50,929 nucleotides of DNA from Bradyrhizobium macuxiense (GCF_001542415.1 NZ_LNCU01000098.1:86585-137513), one strand, 5' to 3'; positions 1 through 9,371 are shown, numbered from the stretch's first letter. Numbers and translations: made by a program. Notes: generated by a model from the sequence alone, not told the origin.

Positions 1-60
1 TACATCGCCGGCACCACCTGGGCCGCCTATGGCGGCCTGCCGGACACGCCGGCGAGCTAA
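1..60 (+). CDS. C-terminal end of an unidentified upstream gene (partial)
   Basis: Reading frame 1 is open from the left edge and closes with TAA at 58-60, giving 19 residues that end LPDTPAS. The next gene starts 12 bases later, so the two are probably co-transcribed. Too little is left to name a product. Confidence 0.55.
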   Translation, partial: YIAGTTWAAYGGLPDTPAS

Positions 61-72
61 GGACAGCACCGC

Positions 73-1995
73 ATGAACATCGAACTCCCGCGCAAGGCCC
101 TCGATCTGTCCTCCGCCATTGCTGAAGGCGACATCCGCGTGCTGCTGATGGTGCTGGTGCACATGACCGGCGACACGAAGTGGCTGGAGCCGCCCTACAA
201 GCCGAAGCGCGACGTCCGCCTGATCCCCGATCCCGATGCCGGCGTGCCGAAGGAGATCCAGGACGAGATCCGCGCGGCGGTGCTCAATCTCTTCGCGAAC
301 GGCACGCCGAAACCCGTCATCACCGACCCCGGCGACGAGATGATGCTGACGATGATGCGGGCGACGCTCGGCGAAAACGTCACACCGGAATACGCGCCGC
401 TGATGCGGGAGGAGATGGGGTTTGTTCCCCGCGAGGCGCGCTGGCACAAGCGCCCCTCCGACGAGACGCTGGCGCGGCAGCATGTGCTGATCGTCGGCGC
501 CGGTGTCTGCGCGATTGCGCTCGGCGTCGCGCTCGGAGGGCTCGGCATCCCCTACACCATCGTCGAGAAGGAAGACGAGATCGGTGGCACCTGGTACGTC
601 AACCGCTATCCCGGCTGCGGCGTCGATACGCCGAACCACTCCTATTCCTTCTCCTTCGGCGCGCGCAATCCGTGGACGCGCTATTTCGCGCAGCGCCAAG
701 AGCTGCTGGACTACCTGCTCAAGGTCGTGCGCGAACACGACATCCGCCGGAATGTCCGGCTCAACACCGAGCTCGTCGCCGCGCGCTGGGATGAGGGCAA
801 GCGGTGCTGGATCTCGACCCTCAAGACAGCGAATGGCGAAGAGACTTTCCAGTCGACCGCGCTGGTCAGCGCGATCGGCCAGCTCAACGACCCCTCGCCG
901 GCCCGCTTCAAGGGCGACGAGGATTTCAAGGGCTTGAAGATCCATTCGGCGCGATGGTCGGACGACATCAAGCTCGACGGCAAGCATGTCGCCGTGATCG
1001 GCACCGGCGCGACCGCAATGCAGCTTGTGCCTTCGATTGCCGATCGCGTCGCCTCGGTCACCGTTTATCAACGCACCGCGCAGTGGGCGCGCCCGGTGAA
1101 GGGCTACTCTGATCCGATCACCGAAGGCGCGCAGTGGCTGCTCGCCCATTTGCCGTTCTATGTTCAGTGGTACCGCTTCAATATGTTCTGGCGCTATGGC
1201 GACGGCCTGCTGCCGTTCCTGCGCAAGGACCCGGCGTGGCCGCATCCGGATCGCGCCGTCAACAAGGGCAATGACCGGCACCGCCAGGAACTGACCGACT
1301 TCATCCTCTCCGAATTGAAGGACCGTCCGGACCTGATCGAGAAATGCGTGCCAACCTATCCGCCCTACGGCAAGCGCATCCTGCTCGACAACAACTGGTT
1401 CAGGACGCTGACCAAGCCCAACGTCGAGCTCGTCACCGACAAGATCGATCACTTTGCACAGGAAGGCATCGTCACCGCCGACGGCACGCTGCGCCAGCAC
1501 GACATCGTCGTGATCTCGACCGGCTTCAAGGTCTCCGAAATGGCAGCGCGGCTGAACGTCGCCGGACGCGATGGCAAGAATCTCAAGCAGGTCTGGCGCG
1601 ACGACAATCCGACCGCCTATCTCGGCCTCACCGTGCCGGACTTTCCCAATCTCTTCCTGATGCTCGGACCGAACACAGGGCCCGCGCATGGCGGCAGCGT
1701 GATCTTCCAGTCCGAATGTCAGAGCCGCTACATCTCCGCGTGTCTGGTCGAGATGATCGAGAACGACATCGCGGCGATCGACGTGCATCCTGACGCGCAT
1801 GATCAATACATCAGCAAGGTCGACGCCGAGCATGAGCAACTGATCTGGACGCATCCGGGAATGACAACCTACTACCGCAACAAACAGGGTCGCGTGTTCT
1901 CGGCGATGCCGTGGCGGTTCGTCGACTACTGGAAAATGACTCACGATCCGGATTTCAGCCGCTATCGTCAGACCAAAGCCGGACAGGAATCCTGA
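73..1995 (+). CDS. Flavin-containing Baeyer-Villiger monooxygenase, 4-hydroxyacetophenone monooxygenase-like
   Basis: A 640-residue class B flavoprotein monooxygenase, expected to use FAD, NADPH and O2 to insert oxygen next to a ketone carbonyl. The FAD-binding Rossmann motif GAGVCA is at residues 142-147, followed by the GGTWYVNRYPG stretch typical of the family. The Baeyer-Villiger fingerprint (F-x-G-x3-H-x3-W) is at 285-295, and the NADPH motif GTGATA at 310-315. About 130 residues precede the FAD domain; such an N-terminal extension and the length of 640 fit the hydroxyacetophenone monooxygenase subgroup better than cyclohexanone monooxygenases. It starts 12 bases after the preceding stop, which suggests an operon with the gene at the left edge. 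The real substrate cannot be read from the sequence. Confidence 0.9.
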   Translation: MNIELPRKALDLSSAIAEGDIRVLLMVLVHMTGDTKWLEPPYKPKRDVRLIPDPDAGVPKEIQDEIRAAVLNLFANGTPKPVITDPGDEMMLTMMRATLGENVTPEYAPLMREEMGFVPREARWHKRPSDETLARQHVLIVGAGVCAIALGVALGGLGIPYTIVEKEDEIGGTWYVNRYPGCGVDTPNHSYSFSFGARNPWTRYFAQRQELLDYLLKVVREHDIRRNVRLNTELVAARWDEGKRCWISTLKTANGEETFQSTALVSAIGQLNDPSPARFKGDEDFKGLKIHSARWSDDIKLDGKHVAVIGTGATAMQLVPSIADRVASVTVYQRTAQWARPVKGYSDPITEGAQWLLAHLPFYVQWYRFNMFWRYGDGLLPFLRKDPAWPHPDRAVNKGNDRHRQELTDFILSELKDRPDLIEKCVPTYPPYGKRILLDNNWFRTLTKPNVELVTDKIDHFAQEGIVTADGTLRQHDIVVISTGFKVSEMAARLNVAGRDGKNLKQVWRDDNPTAYLGLTVPDFPNLFLMLGPNTGPAHGGSVIFQSECQSRYISACLVEMIENDIAAIDVHPDAHDQYISKVDAEHEQLIWTHPGMTTYYRNKQGRVFSAMPWRFVDYWKMTHDPDFSRYRQTKAGQES

Positions 1996-2501
1996 CCTGA
2001 ATCGACCTTCTCGGTAACTTGACAGACCGCGATATCTGCCGCAGCATTTCGGCCACTGCACCTGTTGAGGTGCGGAGCGCTCGCTCCCAGCATCGCAGGA
2101 ACTGACGGCGGATTATATGATCAGCCGGCACGCAGCAGAAGCGGACAGATGTCCGTCGGCCCACCCTTGGAGAGGAGCATGACGCCACCGGCACAAGCCA
2201 GCGACCTTGCTCACCAGCAAGGTAACGGCGCAAGTTGAGGCGATCAGCAGCTGCTAGCCACATTGCGCCGCCGACAATCTGACCATATCCGCAGGACAAG
2301 AGCGCAAAGGCCAAGCGCTTTTAGGTCCCGAACCATCACTGGTGTGTACCAGATATCCTTCGCTAAAACGAAGTAGCAGGGCCCCGCGATGCTTGAATGC
2401 ACCGGGGCCCGTTCGTTTGCGCTGCTGCCCCACCGGATCGCCACCTCGCATTGCGTCGCTGCTCTCGATCGGAAACAATCGTCCGGAGCAAGCGAGGATT
2501 G
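1996..2501. other. Spacer without a confident gene; one GC-rich hairpin
   Basis: About 500 bases between two plus-strand genes. A 19-codon frame starting at 2180 sits behind a strong purine-rich ribosome site (GGAGAGGAG) but is too short to call. A perfect 8-bp hairpin pairs 2379-2386 with 2403-2410 and may end transcripts from the monooxygenase gene, although no T-run follows. Nothing else was recognised. Confidence 0.4.
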
Positions 2502-3134
2502 ATGATGGAAAAGCCGCGGGTGCGCATCTACACCGACTACAAGAGTCCGTACGCCTATGTCGCCAACAAGCGACTGTTCGAGCTTGAGGAGAAATACGGC
2601 GTCGAGCTGGAATGGCTTCCCTATACTCTGCGCATCCCCGAGTTCATGGGCACGGTCGAGGAACGCACACCGCATTTCTGGCGCAAGGTGCGGTACTCCT
2701 ACATGGACGCGCGGCGCTTCGCCAACGCGCAAGGCCTCGTCATGAAGGGCCCGCGCCGGATCTATGACGCGTTCTACTCCAGCGCCGGGATGCTGTTCGC
2801 TCAGCGTCATGGCTTGTTTCAGCCCTATCACGATACGGTGTTTCGGCGGTTCTGGAACCATGAGCTGGAGATCGATGAATTCTCTGACATTGCCGGCGTG
2901 ATCTCCACCATCGGTGGCTCCGCCGATGATTTCGAGGCCTATGTTCGCGGGCCCGCTCGCGCCGAGCACGACCGCATCATCGACGAAGCCGAAGCACTCG
3001 GCGTGTTCGGCGTTCCGAGCATGGTGTTCAACGGCGAGCTGTTCTGGGGCGGCGACCGCATCGACATGCTGATCGAGCGGATCGAACATCCGGAAACAGT
3101 CGCGACCGCGCTCGGAAGCAGGCACCGCAAGTAG
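2502..3134 (+). CDS. DsbA-family oxidoreductase, 2-hydroxychromene-2-carboxylate isomerase-like
   Basis: A 210-residue thioredoxin-fold protein of the DsbA/HCCA-isomerase (kappa-class GST) family. The first strand ends in YTDYKSPYAY, where the SPY segment takes the place of the CxxC active site; the glutathione-using isomerases share this feature. The conserved late motif FGVPSMVFNGELFWGGDR includes the cis-proline and the final strand. Two ATG codons in tandem (2502 and 2505) follow a GAGG ribosome site at 2494-2497; either could be used. The family isomerises aromatic-catabolism intermediates or acts as a glutathione-dependent oxidoreductase. The substrate here is unknown. Confidence 0.82.
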   Translation: MMEKPRVRIYTDYKSPYAYVANKRLFELEEKYGVELEWLPYTLRIPEFMGTVEERTPHFWRKVRYSYMDARRFANAQGLVMKGPRRIYDAFYSSAGMLFAQRHGLFQPYHDTVFRRFWNHELEIDEFSDIAGVISTIGGSADDFEAYVRGPARAEHDRIIDEAEALGVFGVPSMVFNGELFWGGDRIDMLIERIEHPETVATALGSRHRK

Positions 3135-3317
3135 GTTCATTCGTTGACTGACCGCGTGCAACGATGCTGGTGATCGAAATCCAAATACTGCCGGGACGCT
3201 GCAAACACGTCGCACATCGTAGCTTATCGTTGTCATTGAAAGCACGGTCCTGACCGTTTCGAATCTGTTTACCCTCTTTTGCTAGCCTTCCGGAGATGTG
3301 ACCACCGGGATCCGGCT

Positions 3318-3590
3318 ATGTTCAAGGAAGGCCTCCCGATTGCCTATGATGCGCCGGCCGACCTGAAGAAGTGGCCTTCTCTCAGGAACGAGCGCGTGAC
3401 CAGCAAGACGCCCTACCTGGTCTACAACGGAACGCTGGCGGACTGCATTCGGCTGCTGCTGGCCAAGCCGATCAACCAGATTTCGCTCTACAACATCGTG
3501 ACCGAGCGCCAGACGGCGTTCGACAGCAACGTGCTGTCTCCGGCTGACGCGGCCGAGATCGCGCTGCGCAAGGACTTTCCGAAGGGTTGA
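3318..3590 (+). CDS. Conserved-looking hypothetical protein, 90 residues
   Basis: Small soluble protein starting MFKEGLPIAYD with no signal peptide or membrane segment. The frame remains open upstream to 3279, but ATG 3318 gives the better N-terminus. It contains an NQISLYNIVTE stretch and ends three bases before the stop of the GST gene on the opposite strand (convergent). I do not recognise the family. Coding quality and an acceptable start are the only support. Confidence 0.55.
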   Translation: MFKEGLPIAYDAPADLKKWPSLRNERVTSKTPYLVYNGTLADCIRLLLAKPINQISLYNIVTERQTAFDSNVLSPADAAEIALRKDFPKG

Positions 3591-3593
3591 TCA

Positions 3594-4604
3594 TCAGGCT
3601 CCACTCAGGATGGCCCAGCAGCCGGTGCGTTCGAGCACCGGCTTCAGGGCGGCGCGATCGTCGCCGTCGAGCGCAGCAAACTTCACGCGGAGCTGCTGCA
3701 GGCACTTGACCTGATATTTGAACGGCGCCAGCGCGTAAGGCAGGCCCCAGACCTTGATCTCGAGCCGGTCGAGCCCTTTCGCAAAAGCGTCCGCATTGGC
3801 GGCCAGGAACGGCAGATAGAGTTCGCCGGCAATCCGCAACAGCGCCTCGGCGAACCCGCCCAGCGCCTGTTCGCGCGGATACCAAGTGCCATCGGCACCG
3901 GAGGCGTCATCGAGCCTGCGCACCCAATGCTCCGTGAAGGGCGCCCGCTCCCGCATGATCCGCATCGGCGTCGGATCGGTTGCCATCTCGCTGAGCTGTC
4001 CGAACCAGGCGAAATCCGCCAGCGACGGCCGGCTGCCGAACATGTACTTCGTCATGCCGACATGCGGCTCGAAGGCTGCGAGGATGCGGCGATAACTCTC
4101 CTCCAGCAGCGGCTTGTTCTCGGCGGTCGCGCCGAGAATGACCATGCGCGAGATCTGTCGCTCGCGAAACTCCTCGATCTCCTGCGCGGTTCCGGTCTCG
4201 GCCTCCGACGTCGACCATTCCTCGGCGGCCCAGCGCGAGACGTAGGTCTGATCTTCCGGATCCCACCACCTATAGAGGAACAGCGGCTTCACTGCCCATT
4301 CGTCGGCGAGGTCCTCGAGCAGATCGCAAACGAAGGCCACAGCCCTGTCCTCCGGAATCACCGAACGGCCCTGATGCCGCGCCTCGAGATCATAGGCTAG
4401 CGTCGTGGTCTCGCCGCGATAGCTGCCGTCGGGATACTGCAGCACCGGGATCAGCATCGGCTTCAGATGCGCGGTCGCCTCGCGCAACGCCTTGGTCATG
4501 ATGACCCAGTCGTGCGGTATCCGCCGGTAGCGCATCAGCGCCCGCAGCTTGATCGCGTAGGGCGACGCGGTGGATCCGATCAGGCGATAGCGGCTGTCAG
4601 TCAT
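3594..4604 (-). CDS. Glutathione S-transferase family protein
   Basis: A 336-residue protein with an N-terminal thioredoxin-like GST domain (residues about 5-85; the opening STASPYAIKLRALMRY is the glutathione-site helix and VLQYPDGSYRGETTTLAY carries the conserved cis-Pro/Glu-Thr region), followed by a long all-helical C-terminal domain with the SLADF motif near residue 200 that is typical of GST capping segments. It lies six bases downstream of the M81 peptidase gene on the same strand, so the two are almost certainly one transcript. At 336 residues it is longer than canonical GSTs (about 210). Its substrate is not known. Confidence 0.8.
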   Translation of the reverse strand: MTDSRYRLIGSTASPYAIKLRALMRYRRIPHDWVIMTKALREATAHLKPMLIPVLQYPDGSYRGETTTLAYDLEARHQGRSVIPEDRAVAFVCDLLEDLADEWAVKPLFLYRWWDPEDQTYVSRWAAEEWSTSEAETGTAQEIEEFRERQISRMVILGATAENKPLLEESYRRILAAFEPHVGMTKYMFGSRPSLADFAWFGQLSEMATDPTPMRIMRERAPFTEHWVRRLDDASGADGTWYPREQALGGFAEALLRIAGELYLPFLAANADAFAKGLDRLEIKVWGLPYALAPFKYQVKCLQQLRVKFAALDGDDRAALKPVLERTGCWAILSGA

Positions 4605-4610
4605 GATGGA

Positions 4611-6098
4611 TCACACCGAAAATGCTGGATTGCCGTACGGATAAAACTTCGCAAGATCAACGTTTCTGTAGGGTAACTTGTCGAGCCGCGTCGTGCCGAG
4701 GAACGGCTGCTCGGGCTCGACCAGCAGGATCGTCTTGGCGAAGCCGTTGTCGTCGAAGCCGCGCCGGAAATGCACTCGCGACTTGATTGCCATCACGTCG
4801 AATGCCGCGATGTCGAGGCCGAGTGCCTTCAGCGAGAACGGCTCCATGATCTGCACCAGATAGGTGGAGAGGATCAGGACATTGTTACGGCCGAAACGCA
4901 CGCAGATCCAGAATTGCCCATGTCCCTCGACCGCGGCCATGATCGTCCCCTGGACCCACACCGGCGCTCCCGCCGACTCGTCGACGAGACCGCCGACCGC
5001 CATGTCGAAGGCATCGCCGGCCTTGGCGCCGGCAGCCTTCAGGCTTGCGGTCGCCTTGGCATCGGCAATAGTGGCGATCAGCGTGTTGGCGAGATCCTGC
5101 GCTACGATCTCACGCAGCAGCCAGGTCGCCGATCCCGAACGGTCGCTGTGATCCGCCAGTACCACCGGTGTATTGCCGTCTGCAACGGCTTGCTTTGCCA
5201 ATGCGACACCCTCGGCAATGCTGTGCAGTTTGGTTGATTGCAGCAAGGCCTCACGCAGCCGCCAGATCGTGCCGGCGAGATCGCGCGCAACCTGGTCGGC
5301 GAGTTCTGGCTTGTCATTTGTCAGCACGTGAACAGTCATGCCGACATCGGGCACGTCAGCAAACGGAAAGCCGAAGAAGATGTTGATGTAGACATCGACC
5401 TCGCGGGCTTCCCACACCAGCGCGCGCTGCACGAGATCCATCCACGGCCGCGCCCCGGTCCATTGCAGCACGGTCGGCGAGATCACGGGAATCTTGATGG
5501 TCTTGTGCGCCGGCTTGTAGTCGCCGCGGATCGCGCGGACCAGCATGCGCGCGGCCCGCTCGCCCTGCAGATAGCCGTCATAGTGCGGGAAATATTTGAC
5601 CGTGAACGCCATGTCGGCCTGCGCGAGGAACGCCTCGTCCTCGTTGCCATGCAGGTCGAAGGTCGCGGCGATGAAGGCACCGCGCCCGACCACCTCCCGA
5701 ACCTGCCGCGCCAGGTCGGCTTCCGGACGCGGTACGTCGCGCACAGCCATCGCGCCGTGCAAGGACAGATAGACGCCGTCAAAGGGCCCCTCTGCCTTGA
5801 GCCCGGCGATCATCCTGCCGACAAAAGTCCGGTAAGCCTCCTGGGTGATCCAGCCCGATCCGGTGCCCGTCTTCGGCCAAAGCGGGGATTCGATGCCGAC
5901 CAGTTCGACCTCGGAAAACTCCCGCGCCGCCTTTACGAAGCCGCCCATGTAGTTCCTCGGATCGGAGCGCAGCAGCGCCTCGCCCTTGGCCGGCGAGCCC
6001 GGATAGATGAAATCGTCGAGCTTGGTCTCGTTCGGCAGGAACGAGACGGTTTCGTGGGCAAATTGCAGGACGGCGATACGGATCTTGCGATCACTCAT
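4611..6098 (-). CDS. M81 family (MlrC-like) metallopeptidase
   Basis: About 495 residues, the usual length for MlrC, the enzyme that degrades linearised microcystin; most homologues act on unknown small peptides or amides. The N-terminal QFAHETVSF (His15, Glu16), LSLHGAMAVRD (His114) and FDLHGNEDE (Asp148, His150, Asn152) are the conserved metal-site motifs of the DUF1485/M81 N domain. A later VLADHSDRSGSAT segment matches the DNPGGG-like motif region. Two starts compete: ATG 6104 is only three bases from the GAGTGAGG ribosome site, while ATG 6098 is at nine bases and was chosen. It is first in a two-gene unit with the GST gene. Confidence 0.85.
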   Translation of the reverse strand: MSDRKIRIAVLQFAHETVSFLPNETKLDDFIYPGSPAKGEALLRSDPRNYMGGFVKAAREFSEVELVGIESPLWPKTGTGSGWITQEAYRTFVGRMIAGLKAEGPFDGVYLSLHGAMAVRDVPRPEADLARQVREVVGRGAFIAATFDLHGNEDEAFLAQADMAFTVKYFPHYDGYLQGERAARMLVRAIRGDYKPAHKTIKIPVISPTVLQWTGARPWMDLVQRALVWEAREVDVYINIFFGFPFADVPDVGMTVHVLTNDKPELADQVARDLAGTIWRLREALLQSTKLHSIAEGVALAKQAVADGNTPVVLADHSDRSGSATWLLREIVAQDLANTLIATIADAKATASLKAAGAKAGDAFDMAVGGLVDESAGAPVWVQGTIMAAVEGHGQFWICVRFGRNNVLILSTYLVQIMEPFSLKALGLDIAAFDVMAIKSRVHFRRGFDDNGFAKTILLVEPEQPFLGTTRLDKLPYRNVDLAKFYPYGNPAFSV

Positions 6099-6284
6099 TT
6101 TCATGCGCCTCACTCTTTTTCCGCAGTGTGGCATCGAAGTGCCTGCGCGCCAATGCCGCATTCGGATTTTGCCCGCCAGACCTGCAAATAAGCTGACGAG
6201 CTGCGCCTTGCCGGCTTGCGAATTCTGCTATCTTCGCGGTCAACAATTCGTCCCCAGTCCGCCCGACATCCAGGAGAGAACGCC

Positions 6285-7079
6285 ATGAATCCGCCCGTCA
6301 ACGCGCCCGCGATCAAGGTCGTCAAATCGGTTCGCGATCAAGTGAGCGCGGAGGAATGGCAGGCCCGTGTCGATCTCGCCGCCTGCTACCGGCTGACGGC
6401 GATGTACGGCATGACGGAGATGATCGCCAACCACATCTCCTGCCGCGTTCCCGGCACCACCGACCAGTTCCTGATCAATCCCTACGGCATGCTTTATGAG
6501 GAGATCGACGCCTCCTCGCTGATCAAGGTCGACGTCCAGGGCAACACGCTGTTCAACGCCTCCGACTATGACGTCAATGTCGCGGGCTTCGTCATTCACA
6601 GCGCGATCCACCTGGCCAAGCACGACATCGACTGCGTCGCGCACACCCACACACCGGCCGGCATGGCGGTCTCGGCGATGGAATGCGGCCTGCTGCCGAT
6701 CGCGCAGACCTCGATGCGTTTCCTGCACATCGCCTATCACGACTTCGAAGGCATCGCCGACAATGTCGACGAGCGCGAGCGGCTGGTGCGCGACCTCGGC
6801 GACAACGAGGCGATGATCCTGCGCAACCACGGCCTGCTGGTGGTCGGCCAGACCGTCCCCGCCGCATTCAACGTGCTGTTCCGCCTGGAGCGCGCCTGCC
6901 AGACCCAGGTGATGGCGTTGTCCTGCAACACCAAGCTGACCTACCCGCCGCAAAACACCCTCGAAGACACCTATGAGCGGATGCTGCCGAAGCCCGGCCG
7001 TGCCGCACGCAACGGCGAACTCGCCTGGCCCGCTCTGCTGCGCAAACTCGACCGCGCGGATCCGTCATATCGGGACTGA
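6285..7079 (+). CDS. Class II aldolase/adducin family protein
   Basis: 264 residues. The zinc-binding motif CVAHTHTPAGMAV supplies His120 and His122, and ILRNHGLLVVG gives His182, as in fuculose-phosphate-aldolase-type proteins. NHISCRVPG near residue 49 is the conserved phosphate/hydroxyl-binding loop region. ATG 6285 follows AGGAGAG at 6272 with ideal spacing, so the longer frame from 6216 is unlikely to be used. It is divergent from the M81 peptidase gene, with about 186 bases between the starts. The family includes aldolases, epimerases and decarboxylases; I cannot choose between them here. Confidence 0.88.
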   Translation: MNPPVNAPAIKVVKSVRDQVSAEEWQARVDLAACYRLTAMYGMTEMIANHISCRVPGTTDQFLINPYGMLYEEIDASSLIKVDVQGNTLFNASDYDVNVAGFVIHSAIHLAKHDIDCVAHTHTPAGMAVSAMECGLLPIAQTSMRFLHIAYHDFEGIADNVDERERLVRDLGDNEAMILRNHGLLVVGQTVPAAFNVLFRLERACQTQVMALSCNTKLTYPPQNTLEDTYERMLPKPGRAARNGELAWPALLRKLDRADPSYRD

Positions 7080-7682
7080 GGCGCGAGGCCATCCTCGTTC
7101 GTCGCCCCAGCAACGATGTCGTCCCTGCGCAAGCAAGAACGACATTTCCTTTGCTGGGATTCGACATCGGAATAGTTCATCTCGGGTGTCATCACGCGCG
7201 CATGCGGGTGATTCAGTATTCCAGAGGCGCCGACGCTTGAGCCGAGAGGCCGCGGCGTACTGCATCGCCCGGCCGAGCCGGGCGATGACAGATGTGTGTG
7301 GGGACCAGCTTCGCAATTCTCGCGACGTGATTTGCCTGAGCTCTTCATCTCGTTTCGCCACTCTGAGAGCAGAGGGCGCAGGGAAAGCCGGGTGCTGATC
7401 GCACCCATGGGCCCGGTGCAATGAAAAAAGCACAGGGGTAGGACCACAGGTGTAACCGGAGCAAACCCGGCTTTCCCTGCGCGATGGGTTACGGCTTATA
7501 CGTGCTCCCCGGTGAGACTGGGCTCTTTTGTCATCGTCATCAGCAAGAGGGCTTGCCTCGGCTGCTTCGGCGGGTTTCGTCAAATCTAGGGCCCGGCCCA
7601 AGCCTCTCTCAACCCTTCCACGGAGACTGAGAGGCCCAAGCCCGAGCCCATGGTCCAAACCCTTTGGAAGCCTGAAACCGTA
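7080..7682. repeat. Palindromic intergenic repeat region
   Basis: A 600-base gap with no credible gene. It holds a 10-bp hairpin (7264-7273 with 7277-7286, loop CGA) and a perfect 18-bp inverted repeat, 7376-7393 with 7465-7482, separated by 71 bases. The 18-bp arms bracket a conserved-looking core (poly-A tract, then ACAGGGGTAGG). I recall similar elements scattered through Bradyrhizobium/Rhodopseudomonas genomes, often mis-annotated as short hypothetical proteins; that is memory, not a search. The block directly precedes the broken integrase and so marks the left edge of the decayed island. Confidence 0.6.
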
Positions 7683-8552
7683 ATGGATACTACCACAACC
7701 ACTCAACCCACAGGCAAGCGCGGCCGCAATGGCAGCGTCATCCTGACCGATCGCATGTGCCAAAAGCGCGTCGCCAAGCGGGTCAAGATTTACGATCGCG
7801 AATGCCCGGGCCTCTACGTCAGCATCACCAGGGCTGGCGTTGCGACCTTTTTCCTTCAAGTTCATCGATCGGCAGACCGGCAAGCAGCGCACCGGATGGC
7901 TCGGTACCTATAACCCCGAGACCTTCACCGTCGAAGATGCCCGCAGCAAGGTCTACGGCCTCAAGGCCATTGGCGGCGAGGCGCTGGCCGAGACCTTCCG
8001 CGAGCAGAAGGCGGCGAAGGCCAAACGGGGCAAGACCGTCGACGAGATCATCGAGGAGCGCCGGTCCGCAAGCCGGACGGCGAGATGCGGCCCCGGATCG
8101 AGACATGGGAGAACGTCGCCAGCCATCTGCGGCGTTTCATCAGCCCCGGCTCGGCAGGGAGCTCGCCGGCGAGGTCATCAAGCACAATATCGCCAGCCTC
8201 TCGAACGACATCGTTGCCGGCAAGGTCGGCGTATCGATCGCCAATGCCCCCCTCATGCGCCGCGCCGCGTCAGGCCGCGTTGCCCGGTCTCAAGCCGTCT
8301 ACGCCGCACGATCTGCGCCGGACAGCGGCGACTTTGGCCTGTGATCTCGGCTTTGACGACGCGTGGATCGCGAAGTGCCTTGATCATGCCGCGAGCAAGA
8401 AGCAGGACCAGATCGTGTCCACCGTCACGGGCAAGGTCTACAATCACTCAAAGCGGATGACAGAGAAGCGCAAGGTGCTCATCGGCGTCGCGGCCGAGTT
8501 GCGGCGGATTATGATCACGCCAGCAGGGTCCGAATTGCAGCTGGTCGCCTAA
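7683..8552 (+). pseudogene. Phage-type tyrosine integrase, frameshifted and internally deleted
   Basis: Three reading frames together spell an integrase. The N-terminal part (CPGLYVSITRAG) is in one frame to about 7847. The next part (TGWLGTYNPETFTVEDAR, the DUF4102-type arm-binding domain) is in a second frame to about 8066. A SAM-like core (WENVASHLRRFISP) follows in the first frame, then IKHNIASLSNDIVAGKVG in a third frame. The catalytic C-terminus, PHDLRRTAATLACDLGF with the His-x-x-Arg box and a late Tyr in KVYNHSKRM, is back in the first frame. A normal integrase of this type exceeds 400 residues; this one has lost the first catalytic Arg region. No tRNA abuts it. Confidence 0.85.
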
Positions 8553-8600
8553 CCTACGACCGTTCATCGACCCATCAACGGTGTTCATATAGACCATGGG

Positions 8601-8620
8601 GCCCGACTTCTAGGTCGGGC
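8601..8620. terminator. GC-rich hairpin downstream of the integrase remnant
   Basis: A perfect 7-bp stem (8601-8607 with 8614-8620) and a six-base loop, 48 bases after the integrase stop and 16 bases before the stop of the small minus-strand frame at 8636. No T-run follows, so termination is only suggested. Confidence 0.35.
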
Positions 8621-8635
8621 TCTCGAAAGGTTATG

Positions 8636-8758
8636 TCAGCTATCCCGGCGGCGAAGCCGCATTCGCTTCCATGCCGCCGTTATGTCATGGACCGCGACGA
8701 TCGCCGCCCATAGTGCCAAACACGCTACGCCCATCATGAACAATGTTGCTTCATTCAT
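8636..8758 (-). CDS. Possible small single-pass membrane protein, 40 residues
   Basis: ATG 8758 opens a 40-codon frame: a short N-terminus, one hydrophobic helix (about residues 5-24, LFMMGVACLALWAAIVAV) and a strongly basic tail (KRMRLRRRD), i.e. the layout of a membrane micropeptide with its basic end in the cytoplasm. The ribosome site is weak (AGGG about ten bases upstream). It fills an otherwise empty gap. Support is limited to composition and topology. Confidence 0.33.
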   Translation of the reverse strand: MNEATLFMMGVACLALWAAIVAVHDITAAWKRMRLRRRDS

Positions 8759-8941
8759 TGGACAAGAACCCTGTCTGGCCCCACCTATGAACACTAAGCG
8801 CGCTTCCTCGTTCCGGGCCCCACATAGGTTCCATTAAATGTCCGGCGCGCACCAGCCGATCCATCGGCGCCTGATTAACCCAATCTTACGTGCGTGACGT
8901 TCATCATTGGGCGGCGCTGAAATTAGGTGGCAGTTCCTCCC

Positions 8942-9346
8942 ATGCTCAAAAACGGAACTTATGCGGCTTGGTTCAAGACCCCATTGGGCGAAGGCACAGG
9001 CATAGCCCATGTCGCGGATGGGAAAATCTGGGGCCGTGACAGCATTATGTCTTACAGCGGCTCTTGCGAGGTCGATGGCGATCGGTTCACCGCGATCGTG
9101 ACGCTCAAGCGGCACACCGAAGGCCATGCAACAGTTTTTGGCGTGGATGATCTGACCCTACGGCTTGAGGGAACGTGCCCCGCGAACATAGGCACTTACG
9201 TAGGAACGGCTGATCAGATGCCGGGAGTGCTCCTTGAAGGCACTCTCATTCTGAGCGACGGCGTATCGCCCACGCCAGGACCGACCGCACCCTTGCCACC
9301 GTTCAATCTCAGCAGACTGCCGAAACTACCGAAGCGCTCCCGTTGA
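8942..9346 (+). CDS. GrlR-like regulatory protein
   Basis: 134 residues. The first 100 match the small beta-barrel (calycin-like) fold of GrlR-type proteins: it opens with LKNGTYAAWFKTPLGEGTG, then DGKIWGRDS, then VTLKRHTEGHATVFGVDD and LEGTCPANIGTYVGTA. In enteropathogens GrlR represses the LEE type III secretion activator GrlA. Bradyrhizobium-type genomes carry many stand-alone relatives of unknown role. The C-terminal 35 residues are a Pro-rich tail. ATG 8942 fits the family N-terminus but has no good ribosome site; GTG 8927 is an alternative. No type III secretion gene is in this window. Confidence 0.75.
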   Translation: MLKNGTYAAWFKTPLGEGTGIAHVADGKIWGRDSIMSYSGSCEVDGDRFTAIVTLKRHTEGHATVFGVDDLTLRLEGTCPANIGTYVGTADQMPGVLLEGTLILSDGVSPTPGPTAPLPPFNLSRLPKLPKRSR

Positions 9347-9371
9347 TGGTCTGCGCACGAGGACGACGACA

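Noticed and set aside
7080..7682. Short hypothetical proteins in the gap before the integrase
   Set aside because: The frames fall across a palindromic repeat and lack ribosome sites.
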